Assembly (NCBI RefSeq): GCF_008629685.1
Contig: NZ_VWSF01000003.1
Span: forward strand, 62,001-126,000
DNA: 64,000 nt
Source of the DNA: Adhaeribacter rhizoryzae
GTDB taxonomy: Bacteria; Bacteroidota; Bacteroidia; Cytophagales; Hymenobacteraceae
Direction: 5' to 3'
In this document: positions 43,891 through 53,113 of the stretch, one piece after another
Numbering within the stretch: the first letter of the stretch is position 1
How the letters are laid out: every line of letters begins with the position of its first letter
Position numbers and translations under genes: made by a program
Notes under the pieces: model-generated
Database searches by the model: none
The model's input: the letters and a program-made list of their open reading frames with translations, nothing else
Told to the model about the DNA's origin: nothing

Positions 43891-45093
43891 TTATTCTTTT
43901 AAAATCTGATGACCCAGCTTGTCGCGTTTAGTAGTCAGGTAATTTTTATTGTGCTGATTGGGGGTAATTTCAATCGGTACATTTTCTACTACTTCCAAGC
44001 CGTAGCCTATTAATCCAGTACGTTTTTTCGGGTTATTAGATACAAGCCGCATTTTGGTAACGCCTAAGTCCCGAAGTATCTGAGCACCAACACCATAGTC
44101 GCGTTCATCCATCCCAAACCCAAGTTCTAGGTTTGCTTCTACGGTATCGCGGCCCTGTTCTTGTAATTTATAAGCTTTTAATTTATTAAGCAAGCCAATT
44201 CCGCGGCCTTCCTGGTTCATGTAAACAATTACACCTTTGCCTTCCTGCTCTATCATTTCCATGGCTTTGTGTAACTGCGGACCACAATCGCAGCGGCACG
44301 AACCAAAAATATCGCCGGTAACGCACGACGAATGCACCCGCACCAAAACAGGTTCATCTTCCTGCCACGTACCTTTTACCAGTGCCAGATGTTTCGCGCC
44401 GTTGCTGCGCTGGGTAAAAGCGTATAAATCGAAATTACCGTATTGCGTAGGCATTTCAACGGCAATTTCACGGGTAATCAGGCTTTCGGCCACCAACCGG
44501 TATTTAATTAGGTCTTTAATCGTAACCAGCTTCAGATTAAATCTTTTGGCTACCAGTTCCAAATCGGGCAGGCGCGCCATTGAGCCATCTTCGTTCATTA
44601 TTTCGACCAATACGCCGGCGGGCTCTAAACCAGCCAAACGGGCTAAGTCTACGGCTGCTTCGGTGTGGCCGGTGCGGCGCAAAACACCTTCTTTGCGGGC
44701 TCGCAACGGAAATATATGGCCGGGTTTTCCTAAATCGGCCGGATCGGTTTTGGGGTCAACTAAAGCCAGAATAGTTTTGGCACGGTCGCTGGCCGAAATA
44801 CCGGTGGTACAGCCATGACCTAATAAATCCACGGAAACGGTAAATGCGGTTTCGTGCAGGGCCGTGTTACGGCCAACCATGGGTTCCAGGCCTAGTTCAT
44901 CGCAACGATCTTCCAGCAAAGGCACACAAATAAGGCCCCGGCCATGGGTTGCCATAAAATTCACGATTTCGGGGGTTATGGTACTAGCGGCACAAATAAA
45001 ATCGCCTTCATTTTCCCGGTCCTCATCGTCTACTACTATTACTACTTTGCCCGCCTTTATATCGGCAATGGCATCTTCTATTGTATCAAACAT
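43891..45093 (-). CDS. ribBA: Bifunctional DHBP synthase / GTP cyclohydrolase II
   Basis: 400 residues, two domains of riboflavin synthesis. The RibB part (about 1-200) has [18 protein letters not shown] and the [15 protein letters not shown] block and makes the four-carbon unit from ribulose 5-phosphate. The RibA part (about 205-400) has the zinc motif [19 protein letters not shown] (C-x10-C-x-C) and [17 protein letters not shown], opening the GTP ring. A TAnnTTTG-type box (TACCTTTG, 45144-45151, minus) is 51 bases before the ATG. Confidence 0.95.
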   Translation of the reverse strand: MFDTIEDAIADIKAGKVVIVVDDEDRENEGDFICAASTITPEIVNFMATHGRGLICVPLLEDRCDELGLEPMVGRNTALHETAFTVSVDLLGHGCTTGISASDRAKTILALVDPKTDPADLGKPGHIFPLRARKEGVLRRTGHTEAAVDLARLAGLEPAGVLVEIMNEDGSMARLPDLELVAKRFNLKLVTIKDLIKYRLVAESLITREIAVEMPTQYGNFDLYAFTQRSNGAKHLALVKGTWQEDEPVLVRVHSSCVTGDIFGSCRCDCGPQLHKAMEMIEQEGKGVIVYMNQEGRGIGLLNKLKAYKLQEQGRDTVEANLELGFGMDERDYGVGAQILRDLGVTKMRLVSNNPKKRTGLIGYGLEVVENVPIEITPNQHNKNYLTTKRDKLGHQILKE

Positions 45094-45409
45094 GGGAGTA
45101 CAAACTTTAATATATTAGCAAACCGAGGTTGCTGTTCTTAGAACAAAGGTAAGGAAATATAAGTTTTAAGAAAGGCAAGGGCTGTAACACCGCTAACCGG
45201 GTTTGTATAGTGAGCAAATAAAGGATGTTTGACCGGATACTTTTAAGTTAGGTCGCATTTTCCGCAATAATGCTATAATATTAAAGGCTACTTAAAATAA
45301 GTAAGGTTTTAAGCTCATCGTAATATGCTTCCTGTAAAACAGGATGAATATTTTAATTCAACCTAACTCCTATATATTGCAGATAAAAACAACAAGTAAT
45401 AATGAATAT
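45094..45409. other. Intergenic gap of 316 bases with a putative ribBA promoter box
   Basis: Non-coding, AT-rich. On the minus strand TACCTTTG at 45144-45151 is a full match to the Bacteroidota -7 box upstream of ribBA. Otherwise there is only a short hairpin near 45332-45345 (CCTGTAAAACAGG) that may lie at the dnaG 3' end. I see no small gene. Confidence 0.5.
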
Positions 45410-47320
45410 TTAGCGCACCACCACTACGCCTAACTGAGCACCAATTTCTACTTCGTACTGCTGCAGGGTTTTAATTAAGGTCATTATTTTCATTATTTCG
45501 GTAAAATCCTTCTCAGTTTTAAGCAGCTCCGAGTTTTCTTTAATCATTTGCTGTACGTTGCGCCACTTAAGCCGCAGCACGGCGGTATCGGCGGCAAACT
45601 GCAGCATATCGGTTTCGCGGGGCACAAATATCTGGTGCGTTTCCCAGTTTTCGCTTAGTTCAAATTTATCGGTCAGTAAACTAACCGCTTCCTGCCGAAT
45701 TTCGCCATCGGGGTAATTAATAAAATAATCCGGCGAAACCAGGGGCGCCTGCTTTGCTACTTCCTGAAACAAAGCTACCAGCCGGGCATAAATAGGTATT
45801 TTAAATTCAATGTCTTCGAGTTGCGTCAGCAGGTAAGGCAAAAAAGGTTCACCTTCGGGTAGTTTATGCGCCGAATAATTCAACAGCAGGCGTAAGACTT
45901 CTCGCTCGTGGTGCAATAGAATGGCATCATCAGCGGCAACTTTATCTTCGGGTTGGGGCGTTAGTTCAGGATTAGGCGCATTTACCGGCATTTCCGGAGC
46001 AGCGGGTTTCTGCCGCTCCTGCTTCATAAGTTTATTGTACTCGGTTAACAGTACCTGCTCTTCTATACCAAATATTACACTGCACCGCTGTAAAAATACT
46101 GCCCGCTTAATAGAATCCGGAATTTTAGCAATGCTAGAAATAATTTCCCGGATGGCTTCGGCTTTTTTAACCGGGTTGTGCTCGGCCTCCTGGCTTAACA
46201 GCTCGGTTTTAAAAGATATAAAATCTTTGGCGTTGGTATTAATATATTGCTTAAAAGCCGTGTCGCCTACTTTCCGGATGTAACTGTCGGGGTCTTCTTT
46301 ATCCGGAAACAAGACCACGTTTACGTTCAGGCCACCTTCCAGAATTAAGTCAATGCCCCGCAACGATGCTTTAATTCCGGCCGCATCGCCGTCGTAGAGC
46401 ACCGTAATATTTTTGGTATACCGCCCAATTAATTTAATCTGGCCTTCGGTGAGCGATGTTCCCGACGAAGCCACCACGTTCTCGATACCGCCCTGACTTA
46501 AAGAGAGTACATCTAAATAACCTTCTACCAAATAACATAAATCCTGGCTCCGGATGCCTTGTTTGGCTTGGTACAGCCCGTAGAGCACATCGCTTTTGTG
46601 ATATATTTCGGACTCCGGCGAATTAACGTACTTGGGTGTTTTGTCATTAGACTTAAGCGTGCGGCCACCAAAACCCACTACCCTCCCCGATATGTTATGG
46701 ATGGGGAACATGACCCGCGCCCGGAACCGGTCGTATTTTTTATCTTCTTTAACAATGGTCAGGCCGGTACTCTCTAAAAATTCCAGCTTAAACCCTTGCG
46801 CCAGCGCTTTAGACGTTAAACCATCCCAGGCTTCGAGGCTATAACCCAGCTCAAACTTCTGAATAGTTGGCATAGATAAACCGCGGTCTTTAAAGTAAGG
46901 CAAGCCAATACTTTTACCCTGCTCGTGGTTCAGCAACATATCATGGAAATAATCTTTGGCGAAGTTCGATAATATATATTGGCTTTCTTTTTCGCTCTGC
47001 GCCTGGGTAAGTTCCGGGGTAACTTCTTCTTCAATGGCAATGGCGTATTTTCGGGCCAGGTATTTCAGGGCATCTACGTAGCCCAGGCCTTCAATATCCA
47101 TTATAAACTGAATAGAATTACCCGCTTTGCCGCACCCAAAACACTTATAAATACCCTTAGCCGGCGACACCGAAAACGAAGGCGATTTTTCGTGGTGAAA
47201 CGGGCACGGTGCCCACATGTTCTGGCCTTTTTTCTTCAGGGTTACAAAATCCCCGACCACCTCCACAATATCGGCTTGCTGAATAATCTGGTCGACGGTT
47301 TCCTGGGGTATGCGAAACAT
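45410..47320 (-). CDS. dnaG: DNA primase DnaG
   Basis: 636 residues. Domains: CHC2 zinc finger at the N-terminus (CPFHHEKSPSFSV with KCFGCGKAGNS), the catalytic core with the Toprim motif (LVEGYLDVLSL, then VLYDGDAAGIKA), and a C-terminal DnaB-interacting helical domain (about 470-636). It makes RNA primers at the fork. A -7 box is present 24 bases before the start codon (47344-47351). Confidence 0.96.
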   Translation of the reverse strand: MFRIPQETVDQIIQQADIVEVVGDFVTLKKKGQNMWAPCPFHHEKSPSFSVSPAKGIYKCFGCGKAGNSIQFIMDIEGLGYVDALKYLARKYAIAIEEEVTPELTQAQSEKESQYILSNFAKDYFHDMLLNHEQGKSIGLPYFKDRGLSMPTIQKFELGYSLEAWDGLTSKALAQGFKLEFLESTGLTIVKEDKKYDRFRARVMFPIHNISGRVVGFGGRTLKSNDKTPKYVNSPESEIYHKSDVLYGLYQAKQGIRSQDLCYLVEGYLDVLSLSQGGIENVVASSGTSLTEGQIKLIGRYTKNITVLYDGDAAGIKASLRGIDLILEGGLNVNVVLFPDKEDPDSYIRKVGDTAFKQYINTNAKDFISFKTELLSQEAEHNPVKKAEAIREIISSIAKIPDSIKRAVFLQRCSVIFGIEEQVLLTEYNKLMKQERQKPAAPEMPVNAPNPELTPQPEDKVAADDAILLHHEREVLRLLLNYSAHKLPEGEPFLPYLLTQLEDIEFKIPIYARLVALFQEVAKQAPLVSPDYFINYPDGEIRQEAVSLLTDKFELSENWETHQIFVPRETDMLQFAADTAVLRLKWRNVQQMIKENSELLKTEKDFTEIMKIMTLIKTLQQYEVEIGAQLGVVVVR

Positions 47321-47343
47321 AATTTAGAAGCTGGGTGCTTTTA

Positions 47344-47351
47344 CAAAGATA
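47344..47351 (-). promoter_or_regulatory. Putative -7 box of dnaG
   Basis: On the minus strand TATCTTTG matches TAnnTTTG. A TTTC lies 18 bases upstream, a partial -33 match. Confidence 0.4.
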
Positions 47352-47615
47352 GAAAACCCGGACATAAAAGAAATTCATTCTTTTGCCTGGCGCCTTCAGC
47401 TTTTATAAACCTCCCTGATTGTGAATTGCTTTATCCGGAAAGATTTTTTAGCGCCAGAATATTGCTGCATTGGCCAAAATAAAAGGCCAGAATAAACCTT
47501 GAGAAGATGCTAGCCGAAAATTTTACAGCAAAAATTAAAAAAATTAAATATTAATGTTTTTTAATATTTAAACTTTCATTAATTTAGTGCAGGTTAATAA
47601 ACGGATAACTATTCC

Positions 47616-47762
47616 ATGAAAAAGTTACTACCACTATCTATGATTTTGCTGGTAAGCCAACTGGCTTTAGCATTATGGGCAGGCAAAAAAACACCCGAGG
47701 CAAATTTAGCTAAGGCCGGCAAAATGCTAAAGAGCGGTGAAGACTGGTTTATTGGCAGTTGA
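47616..47762 (+). CDS. Small putative secreted peptide (48 residues)
   Basis: ATG 47616 to TGA 47762. The first 21 residues form a strong signal peptide (MKKLL basic start, hydrophobic LSMILLVSQLALAL core). The remainder is a short positively charged stretch (GKKTPEANLAKAGKMLKSGE) ending in DWFIGS. The signal-peptide shape and position at the head of the AT-rich gap support translation. I know no family. It could be a small membrane or exported peptide; a spurious frame remains possible. Confidence 0.5.
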   Translation: MKKLLPLSMILLVSQLALALWAGKKTPEANLAKAGKMLKSGEDWFIGS

Positions 47763-48105
47763 TTTTTACTAAACAGTTTACTTTTTAAAATTAACCAGAA
47801 CTAAGCATGCGCTTGCCTTAAGGTTATCTTTATTAAATTAAATTTTTCAGATATATTTAGGCTACTATTTACAAACAGTTATACAAAACATTTATACCAG
47901 TAATAAATATATATAGCTTGAAATAAAGCTTATTACCTTATACTTTTTAGATTTAACAATTATTTAACTCACGCGAGAAGTCTATTAAAACCTTCTTAAA
48001 AAAATATAAATAAAAAACTTAAATAATTTTTATTAAATATTATTTTACTTAGATTTGCCCAAGTTAAACAACCAGATATATTTTACCATACAAAAGCTTA
48101 GCCCC

Positions 48106-48195
48106 ATGAAAAGCAAAGAAAATTCAAAAAAATTAGCCACCGTAGGCAGCTGGATTTTAAAACCAGGTCAGAAAATTACTACCACAACCCGATAG
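48106..48195 (+). CDS. Very short putative peptide (29 residues)
   Basis: ATG 48106 to TAG 48195, preceded by a purine-poor leader. The peptide is basic (KSKENSKKL, then a hydrophobic VGSWIL and PGQKITTTTR). No signal peptide. It is supported only by its size, start and the downstream terminator at 48465. Low confidence. Confidence 0.25.
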   Translation: MKSKENSKKLATVGSWILKPGQKITTTTR

Positions 48196-48464
48196 TATTT
48201 AGCACACCTCTACAAATTAGGATTTAAAGTAGTTGGCAATTCAGCAATAATTTTCTGCTGAATAAAACAAACTGTGTATCATTCCCGGAAAAATACTAAT
48301 CTGGATTTACGTAATGTAGAATCCGGTGTATTTTTTACCTCAAATCTTTTCAAAGCTGTTTAACCCAACTTTAAACTAGCTCCTGTTTTAGTTTTGGATG
48401 ACCATTTTACGCCTGCTGAAAATATTTGCCCCTACCCTAAAAAAAGCACCAAAAAAATGAACCG

Positions 48465-48493
48465 CCCCGCTCTGGTTAGTGGGGTTTTGTTTT
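48465..48493 (+). terminator. Rho-independent terminator in the AT-rich gap
   Basis: CCCCGCT pairs with AGTGGGG (one G-U) across a 6-base loop, followed by TTTTGTTTTTG. It is oriented rightward, 270 bases past the small peptide, implying a short rightward transcript ends here. Confidence 0.7.
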
Positions 48494-48787
48494 TGTAGCC
48501 TTTCATATTCTGGTAATAATAATTACTTGAACCTAAAATAATTGCTAGTTTTCAATTGGCAGGAAATTAGAAGCTGGAAATAATTAGTAGCTTTAACTGC
48601 AAACTGGTGCGTACGCAGGAAATATTGTAAAGTATGCTTTAAGCCAATGGCTAACTTTAGTTAGTATTTACCAACCAGTTCTAAAAACAACCGCATTCTA
48701 CCGGAAAATAATTCTGCCTGTCTGCTAATATTATTCGCACTATTTTTTTAAATTTTATACCGCAAACCTAATTTTTACAACTCCTTT

Positions 48788-49498
48788 ATGAATAATGAGT
48801 TTGAGGTTTTTGATTTTCACCGAATCTTCTTTGGAAATACACCTCTGATTTTTTTGCTGGAAATTGTTTTCCGGACGCTGATAATGTATAGCTACAGTAT
48901 TTTTTTATTGCGCATTTTAGGCAAAAGAGGAATGGGTCAACTTTCTATGCTCGAACTGGCCATTATTATTGCCTTTGGCTCGGCCATTGGCGACCCCATG
49001 GTTAATGCAGATTTACCCATAGTGCACGGCATGGTGGCAGTTACGGTAGTTACTTTATTCCAGATTGGTTTGGAACGTTTAGTAAATAAAAACAAAAAAG
49101 TAGAAGCTATTCTGGAAGGCGAAGCCAATTTAGTAGTAGACAAGGGCGTAATAAAATGGGATTGCCTCACCCGAGATAATTTATCTAAAGAAGATTTATT
49201 CCGGTCGTTGCGTAGTAAAGACGTGGAGCATTTAGGCGAGATTGAAAAAGCATTTTTTGAAACATCGGGTCAGATTTCGATAATGTTTCGGTCGCCGAAA
49301 AAAGTTAAACCGGGTTTGAGTTTAATACCCGAAAACGAATTAAAACCGGAAACAATCCTGAAAGCGCCGATGCCCATACCAACCGCCGGCCTTTACTGCT
49401 GCTTAGATTGCGGCAACGTTAAAAATTTAGAGCAAGGCCAAAAAGTAAGTAAATGTGAGCTCTGCGGCGGCAAAGAATGGGTAGAAGCTAAAAAATGA
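48788..49498 (+). CDS. DUF421 (YetF-like) membrane protein with C-terminal zinc-ribbon-like motif
   Basis: 236 residues. Three N-terminal membrane helices (about 20-85) include the family block LRILGKRGMGQLSMLELAII, followed by the cytoplasmic DUF421 domain (LEGEANLVVDKGVIKWDCLT). Unusually, the last 36 residues contain two Cys pairs (CLDC at 205-208 and CELC at 223-226), a zinc-ribbon or rubredoxin-like knuckle. The domain has no known activity. The gene stands alone after the AT-rich gap, and the next gene is convergent. Confidence 0.87.
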   Translation: MNNEFEVFDFHRIFFGNTPLIFLLEIVFRTLIMYSYSIFLLRILGKRGMGQLSMLELAIIIAFGSAIGDPMVNADLPIVHGMVAVTVVTLFQIGLERLVNKNKKVEAILEGEANLVVDKGVIKWDCLTRDNLSKEDLFRSLRSKDVEHLGEIEKAFFETSGQISIMFRSPKKVKPGLSLIPENELKPETILKAPMPIPTAGLYCCLDCGNVKNLEQGQKVSKCELCGGKEWVEAKK

Positions 49499-49531
49499 CA
49501 GCTAATTTTTATAAAATAATCATAAAATAAA

Positions 49532-50476
49532 TTACTGACTAGTAAATTGGTATTTCTTCAAAAAGTGTACATTCATTTCGTTTAATAAATTACTTTTATA
49601 ATAATTATAGAAAAACGTAACGGTATTCTCGCGCTTAAGCAAAACTCCGCTTAAATATTTCCTGACTAAATTGTTGTTGTAAAATAAGCCTGAATCAAGA
49701 TTAGAATAAACGGAGTAGGTTCTTCGATCATCAATTGAGCTTCCATATAAAAAATGAAATAAGTCAAGCTCATCAATTCCATTCAAAACATCTGAGTAAA
49801 GGCTAATAATAAATGGCATTTTTGTTTCTTCGATAAAATCTGCGTACTTATTAACCTTTTTTATAAACTCGCTTCCGTTTGATATTAATCTTCTTAGATC
49901 AATATCTACAGAGTTATTATTTCCAATAACAATTATATTCTTAAGAGTAGAGTCGACAGCTTTTATCTTAAAAGAAATATTTTTAAATAAAGTAATTTGC
50001 TCAAAAAGTGCCCTTTCATGAGAAAGCCATGATCTTAATTGATGTGTGATTTCATCAAGATCATACTCCGAAGGGTCAAAATATTCATTTTCAAAATTAA
50101 CTTTTAAGTAGCAACTACCTTCTAATATTGATAATCGTTCTAAGAGCTCACTTTCAAAATCGTTTCTAATCTGGTCTTTTCTGGTAGGGTTCAATCTTGA
50201 AACTTCATTCAGTATCTTCTGTCCATTCAATGTCAATGTCCAATCTGGTTCTAAGTTTTTACTTTGAAACTTATATTTTTTTTCATATTCTGTTTGTGCC
50301 CCATTATTAGCAAAAAATAACCCAAAATTTATTTCAGTAATCTTTGAATAAAAAGTAGTCCTATTCTTTTCTTTAATTAAATTCTTCTTAATTTTTTCTC
50401 TAGTTTGAAAATCGAAAGCCAAAATTTTACTTTCAAAATCTTTCCAGTAATACACATATTCTTCATATAAGGTCAT
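49532..50476 (-). CDS. Orphan protein with a PD-(D/E)XK nuclease-like pattern
   Basis: 314 residues from ATG 50476; an upstream TTG at 50491 would add five residues. I recognise no named family. Residues 49-92 read like a restriction-endonuclease-like core: Glu49 in ITEINFGLFFANNGAQTE, Asp78 in LEPDWTLTLNGQKIL, and Glu91 in NEVSRL, an E-x(28)-D-x(12)-E spacing with S/R where the Lys usually is. The rest is helical and charged. Base composition is clearly more AT-rich than neighbouring genes and codon choice differs (ATA, AAT, TTT frequent), suggesting recent gain. No methyltransferase is adjacent. Confidence 0.6.
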   Translation of the reverse strand: MTLYEEYVYYWKDFESKILAFDFQTREKIKKNLIKEKNRTTFYSKITEINFGLFFANNGAQTEYEKKYKFQSKNLEPDWTLTLNGQKILNEVSRLNPTRKDQIRNDFESELLERLSILEGSCYLKVNFENEYFDPSEYDLDEITHQLRSWLSHERALFEQITLFKNISFKIKAVDSTLKNIIVIGNNNSVDIDLRRLISNGSEFIKKVNKYADFIEETKMPFIISLYSDVLNGIDELDLFHFLYGSSIDDRRTYSVYSNLDSGLFYNNNLVRKYLSGVLLKRENTVTFFYNYYKSNLLNEMNVHFLKKYQFTSQ

Positions 50477-50607
50477 TACTTCAGCTTTCAAAAGAATATT
50501 ATAATAAAGTATCTAAATTTGAACTAGCAAAAAAGTATAAATCGTTTCAGAACTTAGCCAATTTCATATTTATATTAAATTAGCTAAATCTTTCTACCAC
50601 AGCTATA

Positions 50608-51666
50608 TTATGATCCTTTGTTAGCCGGCTCCCCATCTTTCACACACCGGAAACCTAAATTATTGGAGGCGCTGCTTATTTCGCCTTTGCCGCGACTGCC
50701 GGGGCGGTAGCGAATGCAATATTCGTCGGAGCACAGGAAAGAGCCACCGCGTTGTACCCGTTTTATCGAGCCGGGTTCATCTGGGTCAAAGCTATCGGCT
50801 GGACCTTTGGGATTTTGTTTGGCGCTGTGCTGGTAATAATCGGGGCGGTAAAAATCCTGACACCACTCCCATACATTGCCATCCAGGTCGTAAAGGCCGA
50901 AGCCGTTAGCCGGAAAAGATTTAACCGGTGCAACCGTGATAAAGCCATCTTCGCCACTGTTTTTTTCCGGAAAATTTCCCTGGTAAATATTAGCTACCCA
51001 TTTGCCTTCGGGTTTTAGTTCTTCGCCCCAGTAAAATTTGCGGCGACCTTTACCACCCTGCGCAGCATATTCCCATTCGGCTTCGGTGGGCAAACGCTTA
51101 CCGGCCCACCTGGCATAAGCGGCGGCATCTTCGTAACACACCTGCACTACGGGGTCGTTGGGTTTGTTTGTTATAGAACTATTAGGCCCTTGCGGATGCC
51201 GCCAACTGGCGCCAGGTACGTATTGCCACCACTGCAACGGATTATCGAGGCTTACTTCCTGGGCCGGCGGCGTAAAAACGCCCGAGCCCGGCACCAGTTT
51301 ATCAACTGGCACGCCAGGGAAATCGGCCGGATTAAGAGCTCGTTCGGCCACAGTTACGTAGCCCGTAGCTTTTATAAATTGGGCAAATTCTGCATTGGTC
51401 ACTTCGTGCTCATCCATCCAAAACCCGCTTATTTCTACTTCGTGAATAGGCTGCGCATCCGGAAAACTGCTGTCATCGGAACCCATTTGGAACTTACCAG
51501 CGGATATCCAAACCATTTTAGCCGGAATGGTATCGGTTACTTGGGTTAATGCCGGCTGGGCCGATACTTCGCTGGTTTTAGAATTTTTCTTTTCGGGTTG
51601 CGTTTGGCAAGCAGCCAGTCCGGCCAGTAAAAAAGCAGTAAAATAATATCTTCGTAAGTGGGGCAT
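50608..51666 (-). CDS. Lipoprotein formylglycine-generating enzyme (SUMF1 family)
   Basis: 352 residues from ATG 51666. A signal peptide ends in the lipobox LAAC (Cys20). The FGE-sulfatase domain follows (about 50-345): SAGKFQMGSDDSSFPD, WMDEHEVTNAEF, KRLPTEAEWEYAAQ and DLDGNVWEW. The C-terminal active site keeps both copper-binding cysteines, Cys312 and Cys317, in the RGGSFLCSDEYCIRYRPG block, and SNNLGFRC. Many Bacteroidota SUMF1-like lipoproteins (GldK, GldJ) lack them, so this one is predicted to be catalytic, oxidising sulfatase Cys to formylglycine in the periplasm. No sulfatase is adjacent. Confidence 0.87.
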   Translation of the reverse strand: MPHLRRYYFTAFLLAGLAACQTQPEKKNSKTSEVSAQPALTQVTDTIPAKMVWISAGKFQMGSDDSSFPDAQPIHEVEISGFWMDEHEVTNAEFAQFIKATGYVTVAERALNPADFPGVPVDKLVPGSGVFTPPAQEVSLDNPLQWWQYVPGASWRHPQGPNSSITNKPNDPVVQVCYEDAAAYARWAGKRLPTEAEWEYAAQGGKGRRKFYWGEELKPEGKWVANIYQGNFPEKNSGEDGFITVAPVKSFPANGFGLYDLDGNVWEWCQDFYRPDYYQHSAKQNPKGPADSFDPDEPGSIKRVQRGGSFLCSDEYCIRYRPGSRGKGEISSASNNLGFRCVKDGEPANKGS

Positions 51667-52005
51667 TTGCAATAAATAAAAAACCAATTTAGTAATAATT
51701 TATTTAACTGCTAATCTGAGCCACGCGCGACAACGCCACAAACAACAGGTTATTTATAAATATTGGCTTGCTATGGTTTAAAGACAAATAGGGCATTTTC
51801 AACCACAACAGGTTTACTGTTCAAGAACAGAGTCATTGTATCCGGCGGTCTTGTTCTGAGCTTCAGCATAAGATTTTCGTTGTTCTAAAAAAAAACTATT
51901 ACAGAGCTACTTCTCAGCTAAAACCGGCTAATATTCCGGTAAATCGGGGTATATCTGAACTAATTTTTGTACTTTTGTAAATAATTATATTAGCTAAAGA
52001 ATAAG
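51667..52005. other. Divergent intergenic gap of 339 bases
   Basis: Between the FGE gene (left) and mrp (right). TACTTTTG at 51970-51977 is a full TAnnTTTG match 28 bases before the mrp ATG. A perfect short palindrome CTGTTCAAGAACAG lies at 51817-51830, a possible regulator site. I see no coding frame. Confidence 0.5.
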
Positions 52006-53109
52006 ATGGCTATTACGCAACAAGATATATTAAAAGCCTTAAGTTATGTAGAGGAACCGGATCTTGGCAAAGATTTGGTAACCCTGAACATGATCGAAAA
52101 TATTCAGATAGACGGTAAAAATATTGCATTTACTGTTATTCTTACCACCCCGGCCTGCCCCCTGAAAGAACTGATTCAGAACGCCTGTATCCGGGCCATT
52201 CATACCATGGTAGATAAGGAGGCTAACGTAACGGTTAACCTCACCAGCCGCGTTACTACTGCCCGCGATACGAATTCGGCTATTTTAAAAGACGTTAAAA
52301 ATATTATTGCCATTGCTTCGGGTAAAGGCGGCGTAGGTAAATCTACGGTAACAGCAAACCTGGCTATTGCTTTATCGCAAAGTGGCGCCAAGGTAGGTTT
52401 AATTGATGCCGATATTTCGGGACCAAGTATGCCGCTGATGTTTAATGCCGAAGAAGAACGCCCCCAGGTATTCCGGACGCCCGAAGGCCGTAACCTGATT
52501 GAGCCCATTGAACGCTACGGCATTAAAATTATTTCTATCGGTTTCCTGGCTCCTGCCGAAAATGCAGTAGTTTGGCGCGGCCCCATGGCCAGCTCGGCTT
52601 TAAAGCAATTTATTTCGGATGTAGACTGGGGCGAACTTGATTATTTATTAATTGACTTACCGCCCGGTACCAGCGATATTCACTTAACTTTGGTACAAAC
52701 CGTGCCGGTAACCGGGGCTATTATTGTAACTACCCCGCAAAAAGTAGCCTTGGCCGATGCGCAGAAAGGTTTGCAAATGTTCCGGCAACCGCAGATTAAC
52801 GTGCCGGTGCTCGGAGTTATTGAAAATATGGCTTACTTTACACCCGCCGAGCTGCCGCAAAATAAATATTATATATTTGGCGAAGGCGGCGGCCAGCAAT
52901 TGGCAACTAAATGGGGCGTTCCGTTGTTAGGACAAATACCACTGGTACAAAGTATCCGGGAAAGCGGCGACGAAGGAATGCCTGAAGTAATAAAAGTGGA
53001 TTCGCCGGCTGGTAAAGTGTTTGAAGAAGTGGCCCAGGCCGTAGCCCAACAAGTTTCGGTGCGAAATGCCGGGTTGGCGAAAACAAAAATAGTACCTATT
53101 AACACCTGA
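52006..53109 (+). CDS. Mrp/NBP35 family Fe-S cluster carrier ATPase
   Basis: 367 residues. An N-terminal MIP18/DUF59 domain (about 5-85) contains the Cys of ILTTPACPLKE. The P-loop ATPase has the deviant Walker A GKGGVGKST (106-114), SGPSMP and DLPPGTSDIHL. The usual C-terminal CxxC that binds the bridging cluster is absent: the corresponding segment (about 272-296, ENMAYFTPAELPQNKYY) has no Cys. An Nfu-type scaffold gene starts 4 bases downstream, so the two may supply cluster ligands together. Confidence 0.9.
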   Translation: MAITQQDILKALSYVEEPDLGKDLVTLNMIENIQIDGKNIAFTVILTTPACPLKELIQNACIRAIHTMVDKEANVTVNLTSRVTTARDTNSAILKDVKNIIAIASGKGGVGKSTVTANLAIALSQSGAKVGLIDADISGPSMPLMFNAEEERPQVFRTPEGRNLIEPIERYGIKIISIGFLAPAENAVVWRGPMASSALKQFISDVDWGELDYLLIDLPPGTSDIHLTLVQTVPVTGAIIVTTPQKVALADAQKGLQMFRQPQINVPVLGVIENMAYFTPAELPQNKYYIFGEGGGQQLATKWGVPLLGQIPLVQSIRESGDEGMPEVIKVDSPAGKVFEEVAQAVAQQVSVRNAGLAKTKIVPINT

Positions 53110-53113
53110 TAAA

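Larger units (their letters stand above)
47763..48787. other. About 1 kb AT-rich gap with few genes
   Basis: Strongly AT-rich, with many homopolymer-like A/T runs near 47800-48060. It holds one further possible peptide (48106-48195), a short dyad near 48240-48260 (TCAGCA with CTGCTGA), a terminator at 48465-48493 and the DUF421 promoter region. Other frames of 25-30 codons have no support. Both the composition and the lack of genes differ from the rest of the window. Confidence 0.6.

Noticed and set aside
48260-48460. Short frames around 48270-48460 as a further small gene
   Set aside because: No signal peptide, start context or conservation visible; frames of this size are expected by chance.
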